Below, one piece after another: positions 54,855-64,000 of a stretch of 64,000 nucleotides of DNA. The DNA lies in NCBI RefSeq assembly GCF_900451175.1, contig NZ_UGJJ01000001.1:1302001-1366000 (forward strand), written 5' to 3'. Under the pieces are notes generated by a model that had not been told where the DNA came from, did not search any database, and worked only from the letters and a program-made list of their open reading frames with translations. How positions within the stretch are numbered: position 1 is the stretch's first letter; each line of letters opens with the position of its first letter. This stretch comes from Kingella potus (GTDB taxonomy: Bacteria; Pseudomonadota; Gammaproteobacteria; Burkholderiales; Neisseriaceae). The position numbers were made by a program, and so were the translations under genes.

Positions 54855-54869
54855 TTCAGGTAGCCTGAA
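54855..54869. repeat. Eikenella-type DUS before the SYNTH-domain gene
   Basis: TTCAGGTAGCCTGAA contains, in reverse, AGGCTACCTGAA, the dialect reported for Eikenella. It lies 5 nt before the start codon, where a ribosome site would be. Confidence 0.75.
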
Positions 54870-54874
54870 AATCT

Positions 54875-55435
54875 ATGGAAACCCCCACCCAAAAAACCGA
54901 ACGCCTAATCCGCGAAATCAACCGCATCCATGCCCAATATTCGCAGGATTATTTTGAAACGGGCAAAGTGGCGAAAGTCAATTTAAGCCGCACGCTCGCT
55001 CATGTGCCAACCGAGCATATTTTGTCGTATCGTTTGAACCTGCACGAAGCAATTAACGATTATCTGGCATTTGCCGACACGCGCGGCATTGATTTTTTCT
55101 ACCGCGTTAAAACCGCCGAAAGCATCGCCGACAAAATCCGCCGCTACACCGAGCGTGAAAACCAATATCCCGTAAACGCTATCCTGAACGATATTTTCGG
55201 CGCACGCGTTATCCTGCCATCGGAAAACGTTGCCGAAATCATGCAGCGGCTGGACGACTGGAAAACGCAATATGGCTTGAAAAACTGGTATCTGCGCGAT
55301 GTGGACGGCTATATCGGTTTACATATTTATTTTGAACCCGACTACTACCCGTGGGAACTGCAAATTTGGGATGAAAAAGACACAGCAGAAAACATCCGCA
55401 ACCATATTGCCTACAAACGCCTATTCATTCAGTAA
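54875..55435 (+). CDS. RelA/SpoT-type (SYNTH) small alarmone-synthetase-like protein
   Basis: A 186-residue standalone nucleotide pyrophosphokinase-like protein. Motifs of the (p)ppGpp synthetase fold are intact: Arg77, Lys79, Ser83 and Lys87 (YRVKTAESIADK), DIFGARV (Asp106, Gly109, Arg111), GYIGLH (Tyr146, His150) and ELQIW (Glu161, Gln163). There is no hydrolase, TGS or ACT domain, so it belongs with small alarmone synthetases or toxSAS toxins. The ELQIW form and small size resemble the toxic subgroup; I cannot prove this by eye. It sits in the lepA-lepB interval behind an AT-rich 85-residue gene. No strong ribosome site is seen. Confidence 0.82.
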   Translation: METPTQKTERLIREINRIHAQYSQDYFETGKVAKVNLSRTLAHVPTEHILSYRLNLHEAINDYLAFADTRGIDFFYRVKTAESIADKIRRYTERENQYPVNAILNDIFGARVILPSENVAEIMQRLDDWKTQYGLKNWYLRDVDGYIGLHIYFEPDYYPWELQIWDEKDTAENIRNHIAYKRLFIQ

Positions 55436-55543
55436 ACGCAGGGTGTGCGGGGTAATCCGCGCTCGCGTTTTAAGATTTATATTTTCAGACGGCCTTTATT
55501 CTGTTTAGGCCGTCTGAAAAAACACAACAGCAAAGGAAAAAAC

Positions 55544-56602
55544 ATGAACCAATTTGTCTATCTCGCCGTTGTCGCCCTGGTGGCGGGCATCGGCCTGTTT
55601 GCCGTCAGCAGCAAGGAGCGCAACGAAAAAGGCGAATGGGGCGACGGCCTGCAATGGGGCTATCTGCTGATTATGGTCGGCGTGTTCGGCGTGCTGGCCA
55701 TCAAGCTCAGCTTCACTGCCGTGCTGCTGATATTCGTGGTTTTCACCGGCGCGGTGTGGCTGTGGCGCAAGCTCTCGTTCAAGCCCGAGCGCAGTATCGC
55801 CACCGATGAAAAAGGCCAGAAAGTCCTTAGCGGTTCGCTGGACGACGACAACCATTTCCGCGACTACATGGGCGGTTTTTTCCCCATTATTCTTGTGATA
55901 TTCGTGCTGCGCACCTTTGTGGCCGAGCCTTTCCAAATCCCGTCCAGCTCGATGCGGCCGGGGCTGGTAAAAGGCGACTTTATTCTTGTCAGCAAGTTTT
56001 CCTACGGCATACGCCTGCCTGTAATCAACAATGTATTGATTGACACCGGCAAAGTGGAACGCGGCGACGTGGTGGTGTTCGCCTATCCGCTCGACGACAC
56101 AAACTACATCAAACGGGCCGTCGGCCTGCCGGGCGATATTGTGGAATACAAGGACAAGATATTGAAAGTAAACGGTAATATTGTAGAGATCGATACGGAA
56201 GCAGGCAGCTATGCCTACCCCGACGACGAAAAGCCCCAAATCCAAATCGATACGCAACGCTTCGGCGCGGACTTTTCCGGACGCAGATTCGACGTATTGA
56301 AAACGGAAGGCGATCCCGCCGTACACACCGGATCGCTCGGCTACTATGCCAAAACCGCCGCCGACAAAGGCCTGTCCGCCCAAACCGACACTTTGCATCA
56401 AAATTGTACATACGAAGCCGACGGCAGCGGTTTTACCTGCAAAGTGCCGGCGGGCAGCTATTTCATGATGGGCGACAACCGCGACCACAGCGCGGATTCC
56501 CGCTATTGGGGATTCGTCGAAGACAAACTGGTTGTCGGCAAAGCCTTCTTCATTTGGATGAATCTCGGCGAACTAAGCCGCATCGGCAGCGGCATCCGCT
56601 GA
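55544..56602 (+). CDS. lepB: Signal peptidase I
   Basis: Inner-membrane serine peptidase that removes signal peptides from exported proteins. The catalytic Ser is in PSSSMRPGL and the catalytic Lys in YIKRAVGLPGD; GDNRDHSADSRYWG is the conserved C-terminal box. N-terminal membrane segments are present. The ATG at 55544 follows AAAGGAAA; the open frame further upstream crosses a DUS. 352 residues. It is normally directly behind lepA. Confidence 0.96.
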   Translation: MNQFVYLAVVALVAGIGLFAVSSKERNEKGEWGDGLQWGYLLIMVGVFGVLAIKLSFTAVLLIFVVFTGAVWLWRKLSFKPERSIATDEKGQKVLSGSLDDDNHFRDYMGGFFPIILVIFVLRTFVAEPFQIPSSSMRPGLVKGDFILVSKFSYGIRLPVINNVLIDTGKVERGDVVVFAYPLDDTNYIKRAVGLPGDIVEYKDKILKVNGNIVEIDTEAGSYAYPDDEKPQIQIDTQRFGADFSGRRFDVLKTEGDPAVHTGSLGYYAKTAADKGLSAQTDTLHQNCTYEADGSGFTCKVPAGSYFMMGDNRDHSADSRYWGFVEDKLVVGKAFFIWMNLGELSRIGSGIR

Positions 56603-56620
56603 CTGTTTTGCCGCAATGGC

Positions 56621-56668
56621 AACAGGCCGTCTGAAAACCCGTTTTACAAGGTTTTCAGACGGCCTGTT
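56621..56668. terminator. Bidirectional DUS-pair terminator between lepB and hemB
   Basis: AACAGGCCGTCTGAAAACC and its complement form a long stem in the short gap between the convergent lepB and hemB genes, so it can end both transcripts. Confidence 0.8.
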
Positions 56669-56690
56669 TGTATGGAAACGGCTTGACGGA

Positions 56691-57692
56691 TTATTTGCGC
56701 AGCAGTCTGGCCGCTTCGAGTGCGTAATAAGTAAGAATGCCGTCCGCGCCCGCGCGCTTGAATGCAAGCAGGCTTTCCAAAATGACTTTCCCGCCGTCGA
56801 GCCAGCCGTTTTGAATAGCAGCCTGCAACATTGCATATTCCCCTGATACTTGATAGGCATAGGTCGGTACGCCGAACTCGTCTTTTACGCGACGCACCAC
56901 ATCCAAATACGGCAGGCCGGGTTTGACCATAACCATGTCCGCTCCTTCCTGAATGTCGAGTGCGACTTCGTGCAGGGCTTCATTGGTGTTGGCCGGATCC
57001 ATCTGGTAGGTTTTCTTGTCGGCTTTGCCCAAGTTGCCCGAGCTGCCCACCGCATCGCGGAACGGGCCGTAAAACGCAGAAGCGTATTTGGCGGAATAGG
57101 CCATAATGCGCGTATGGATGTGGCCTGCCTCTTCGAGAGCCTCGCGGATGGCGGCAATGCGCCCGTCCATCATATCGGAAGGTGCCAGCACCTGCGCACC
57201 CGCGTCGGCGTGGCACAAAGCCTGTTTAACCAAAACTTCGACGGTTTCGTCGTTTAAAACATAACCGGTTTTATCGGTAAGGCCGTCTTGCCCGTGAACG
57301 GTATAGGGATCGAGTGCGACATCGGTCATAATGCCCAACTCGGGGAAAGTTTCGCGCAGCTTGCGGACAACAGTCGGCACCAAACCTTCGGGGTTGTATG
57401 CCTCTTCGGCCAGCTCGGTTTTGTTTTGCGTAACTACGGGAAACAGTGCAAGCATGGGAATACCGAGTTTTACAGCCTCTTCGGCGGTAAACAGCAGCTT
57501 GTCGAGGCTTTGGCGTTTCACGCCCGGCATTGAAGGCACGTCTTCTTCGTGATTCCGCCCCTCCAAAACGAAAACGGGATAAATCAAATCGTCGGCAGTA
57601 AGCGAGTGTTCGCGCATCAGGCGGCGTGAAAAACCGTCTTTGCGCATACGGCGCAAACGGGCGGCAGGCACATGGCGCGGTGGAAAGTTCAT
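56691..57692 (-). CDS. hemB: Delta-aminolevulinic acid dehydratase (porphobilinogen synthase)
   Basis: Joins two 5-aminolevulinate molecules to porphobilinogen in haem synthesis. The two active-site lysines are in MAYSAKYASAFYGPFRDA and MVKPGLPYLD. The protein is 333 residues, the usual length, and starts MNFPPRHVPAARLRRMR. The cysteine-rich zinc site of mammalian-type enzymes is not seen. The start has AAAGGAAA upstream. Confidence 0.96.
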   Translation of the reverse strand: MNFPPRHVPAARLRRMRKDGFSRRLMREHSLTADDLIYPVFVLEGRNHEEDVPSMPGVKRQSLDKLLFTAEEAVKLGIPMLALFPVVTQNKTELAEEAYNPEGLVPTVVRKLRETFPELGIMTDVALDPYTVHGQDGLTDKTGYVLNDETVEVLVKQALCHADAGAQVLAPSDMMDGRIAAIREALEEAGHIHTRIMAYSAKYASAFYGPFRDAVGSSGNLGKADKKTYQMDPANTNEALHEVALDIQEGADMVMVKPGLPYLDVVRRVKDEFGVPTYAYQVSGEYAMLQAAIQNGWLDGGKVILESLLAFKRAGADGILTYYALEAARLLRK

Positions 57693-57852
57693 GGCAAATT
57701 TCCTTTCATTAAAGTTTTTTGATTGAAAGCGGGAGATGCGGAATTACGGAAAAACCGATTATACGCATAATAAGCCGGATTTCCTTTGATAAAAAATTTT
57801 CTTTTTTTCCGTGTACATGGCGTATTTTGGCAGAGGCATTTGGTTTTACTGC

Positions 57853-57881
57853 TTGACTGTTTTTTTTCTGTTGGGTATAGT
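57853..57881 (+). promoter_or_regulatory. rRNA operon promoter
   Basis: TTGACT (57853-57858), 17-nt spacer, TATAGT (57876-57881): a strong sigma70 promoter about 160 nt upstream of 16S rRNA. The 57693-58041 gap holds no gene. Confidence 0.8.
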
Positions 57882-57907
57882 GTGCGTCTTTGCTGCTTCG
57901 GCGGCGC

Positions 57908-57920
57908 AGTTCTTTAACAA
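57908..57920 (+). promoter_or_regulatory. boxA antitermination site in the rrn leader
   Basis: AGTTCTTTAACAA resembles the boxA consensus used by the Nus complex to prevent premature termination of rRNA transcripts. Confidence 0.6.
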
Positions 57921-58041
57921 GATGATTACCGATAAGTGTGGGTGCGTTTGGCCCCATACTGCGACGAAAAACAGACAAGGAATATTTTTATTTCCTGTCG
58001 GTTTCTTTGAAGCGGACCAGAAGTTAAGTAAGTTAGAGATT

Positions 58042-59585
<1,544 letters not shown>

Positions 59586-59639
59586 GAGAAAGGGGCGGGT
59601 GCATCCACACTTATCGGTAATCGTAGAGAGCGTTACAAA

Positions 59640-59716
<77 letters not shown>

Positions 59717-59725
59717 AGCTAGACT

Positions 59726-59801
59726 GGGGGCATAGCTCAGTTGGTAGAGCACCTGCTTTGCAAGCAGGGGGTCATCGGTTCGATCCCGTTTGCCTCCACC
59801 A
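59726..59801 (+). tRNA. tRNA-Ala (UGC anticodon)
   Basis: Acceptor stem GGGGGCA pairs with TGCCTCC, anticodon loop CTTTGCAA, and CCA is encoded. It follows tRNA-Ile in the rrn spacer. Confidence 0.96.
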
Positions 59802-59866
59802 GGATTTCCCAAATCAAAGCAGTCTGAAAGAAAGACAGACTGTTTTAATTTGCGAAAACAACGCAT

Positions 59867-59879
59867 TGATCTTTAACAA
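59867..59879 (+). promoter_or_regulatory. boxA-like site in the 16S-23S spacer
   Basis: TGATCTTTAACAA matches boxA and lies between tRNA-Ala and 23S, the usual second antitermination site. The rest of the spacer to 60130 has no gene. Confidence 0.6.
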
Positions 59880-60130
59880 ATTGGAAAGCCGAAATCAACA
59901 AACAAAGACAAAGTCGTTTGATTTGGTTTAAATCATTGTTGCAATCATGGTTTAAGCATCAAAGAATCAGACGGTAAAATTTGGGTGGTGATTGTATCGA
60001 CCCGATTCTGAAGCACAAAAGGCAGGATCGGGACACAACAAGCAGTAGGCTGTATCAAAGTAGAGGCCTGAAGGTGCCGAGTTAGTCAACGGCAAAGCAC
60101 CGAAGTCAGAAAGGTACTTCAAATGATAGA

Positions 60131-63016
<2,886 letters not shown>

Positions 63017-63149
63017 ATCATTTGAAGGACTTTGTATCCTTTGATGACAAAGCCTACATAGGACTTGTTCCGATATATTTCATCACAGTTGATTGCGGTT
63101 GGACAGGCAGATGCCTTCCGACCCCGGCTTTACCGATTTGACAGTTTTA

Positions 63150-63264
63150 GTCTGGCGGCCATAGCGGTTTGGTCCCACTCCTTCCCATCCCGAACAGGAC
63201 AGTGAAACGAACCAGCGCCGATGATAGTGTGGATTCCCATGTGAAAGTAGGTCACTGCCAGGCA
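63150..63264 (+). rRNA. rrfA: 5S ribosomal RNA
   Basis: Starts near GTCTGGCGGCCATAGCGG and ends near TCACTGCCAGGCA; the ends pair to form helix I. CCCATCCCGAACAGG and GATGATAGTGTGG are typical. It lies about 130 nt after 23S. Confidence 0.95.
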
Positions 63265-63272
63265 CTTATTGC

Positions 63273-63303
63273 AAACCCCGCCCTTTAACGGCGGGGTTTT
63301 TGT
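63273..63303 (+). terminator. rRNA operon terminator
   Basis: AAACCCCGCC and GGCGGGGTTT form a stem followed by TTTG-rich sequence, directly after the 5S gene. Confidence 0.9.
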
Positions 63304-63410
63304 TTGCGTGCAGGGACGGAAGCAAACCGGGGTCGGTGAGACAGGCTTGCCTGATACGGGTTCTTGATTATGATGGCTCTCGTTTTTTTATTTTGATTGA
63401 AAGGTGAGTG

Positions 63411-63728
63411 ATGAATCTGAAAAAATCTTTGTTCGGTCTTTTGGCGTATGCCGCAGCGGCTTTGGTTTCGGCTGCAGTCAACATCAATACGGCCACAGCG
63501 GAGGAGTTGAAGGCCCTGCCGGGTATCGGTCAGGCGAAGGCGCAGGCGATTGTGGATTACCGTAAGGAAAACGGTGCGTTCAAATCGGTGGACGATTTGA
63601 AAAAGGTCAAAGGAATAGGCGACGGTATTTTGGGCAAATTGAAGGATCAGGCAACGGTTGGTGCGGCTCCCGCCGCCAAACCGGCAAAACCGGCACAGGC
63701 CGCCGTCCCGGCCGCCAAAAAACCGTAA
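63411..63728 (+). CDS. comE: ComE/ComEA-type DNA-binding protein
   Basis: Periplasmic helix-hairpin-helix protein that binds incoming DNA during transformation. A signal peptide (to about residue 22) is followed by a double HhH region (INTATAEELKALPGIGQAKA and VDDLKKVKGIGDGILGKL) and a Lys/Ala/Pro tail. AAGGTGAGTG precedes the ATG at 63411; a GTG one codon upstream is less likely. 105 residues. In N. gonorrhoeae comE copies lie behind each rrn operon, the same arrangement as here. Confidence 0.93.
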   Translation: MNLKKSLFGLLAYAAAALVSAAVNINTATAEELKALPGIGQAKAQAIVDYRKENGAFKSVDDLKKVKGIGDGILGKLKDQATVGAAPAAKPAKPAQAAVPAAKKP

Positions 63729-63756
63729 AAGCGCATAACACCATACCGTAAAGACA

Positions 63757-63793
63757 AAACCGGCCGGCAGACCAAATACTGCCGGCCGGTTTT
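63757..63793 (+). terminator. Terminator after comE
   Basis: ACCGGCCGGCAG and CTGCCGGCCGGT form a perfect 12-bp stem with an 8-nt loop, followed by TTTT. Confidence 0.9.
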
Positions 63794-64000
63794 ACTGCGC
63801 CTCCAACCTGCCCCGTAATCCGGCACAACGGCCTGCCGGCACCCCGTCAAAGAAGTTGCTCTATCGGAAGTAAGGAAAGTATGTTGCCGTTAAGTTGGTT
63901 TCAAAAAACCAAAGTTGCCACGTTTTTTGCAGCTAAAACGGTTAAATTTCGGTTGGAAGTATGTCAGTTTCTCAAACTGTAGAATGATTGAGTTTGTACT
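63794..64000. other. Right edge, no gene seen
   Basis: The last 207 bp shift from GC-rich to AT-rich sequence with no frame of note. It may hold the 5' region of a gene beyond the window. Confidence 0.4.

Overview
The window looks like the chromosome of a commensal, high-GC member of the Neisseriaceae, most likely a Neisseria species other than N. meningitidis or N. gonorrhoeae. The evidence is dense 12-mer DNA uptake sequences (DUS) of the AGGCCGTCTGAA dialect, often as inverted pairs behind genes. It also includes Neisseria-type HmbR, FetA and HemO proteins, a minimal ProQ, and a ComE-like gene directly behind an rRNA operon. The species cannot be fixed by eye.

Layout. 0.5-3 kb: anaerobic ribonucleotide reductase nrdG-nrdD behind two NrdR boxes. 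3.7-8.1 kb: a pgl-type sugar cluster on the minus strand, with a GT4 glycosyltransferase, phospho-sugar transferase, acetyltransferase, aminotransferase, and a small gene with an internal amber codon. The first two enzymes of PglB are separate genes here. 8.4-21.6 kb: NhaC-type antiporter, DsbD, lipoprotein, IlvA, D,D-carboxypeptidase, a CAP-domain protein, CstA with its small partner, and a second lipoprotein. 21.7-26.9 kb: the folC-SPOR-cvpA-purF cluster, with rpe upstream. 27.9-29.4 kb: Spy/CpxP-like protein, DUF1289 protein, lipoprotein and tRNA-Ser.

30-41.8 kb is an accessory, iron-acquisition region. It holds a phase-variable haemoglobin receptor (hmbR, poly-G10, in frame), haem oxygenase (hemO) between direct repeats, a serine hydrolase, an SDR, small membrane proteins (one frameshifted), a flavodoxin-fold oxidoreductase and a siderophore receptor. 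From 36.1 to 41.2 kb the DUS switch largely to another dialect, AGGCAGCCTGAA. 42-52.5 kb: tenA, ispF, a degenerate photolyase-like gene, a fetA-like receptor, a block of about 232-bp tandem repeats, an amino-acid-binding lipoprotein, recO, scpB and proQ. 52.7-57.7 kb: lepA and lepB, separated by an AT-rich small gene and a RelA/SpoT synthetase-domain gene, then hemB. 57.85-63.3 kb: a complete rrn operon (16S, tRNA-Ile, tRNA-Ala, 23S, 5S), followed by a ComE-type DNA-binding gene.

The strongest candidate for an undescribed system is the 54.57-55.44 kb pair between lepA and lepB. It combines a standalone alarmone-synthetase-like protein with intact catalytic motifs and an AT-rich 85-residue partner, bordered by foreign-dialect uptake sequences. 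This would fit a small toxin-antitoxin (toxSAS-type) module. A second theme is a family of GTAGGGTGTGT hairpin repeats tied to DUS, which fills almost every longer intergenic gap.
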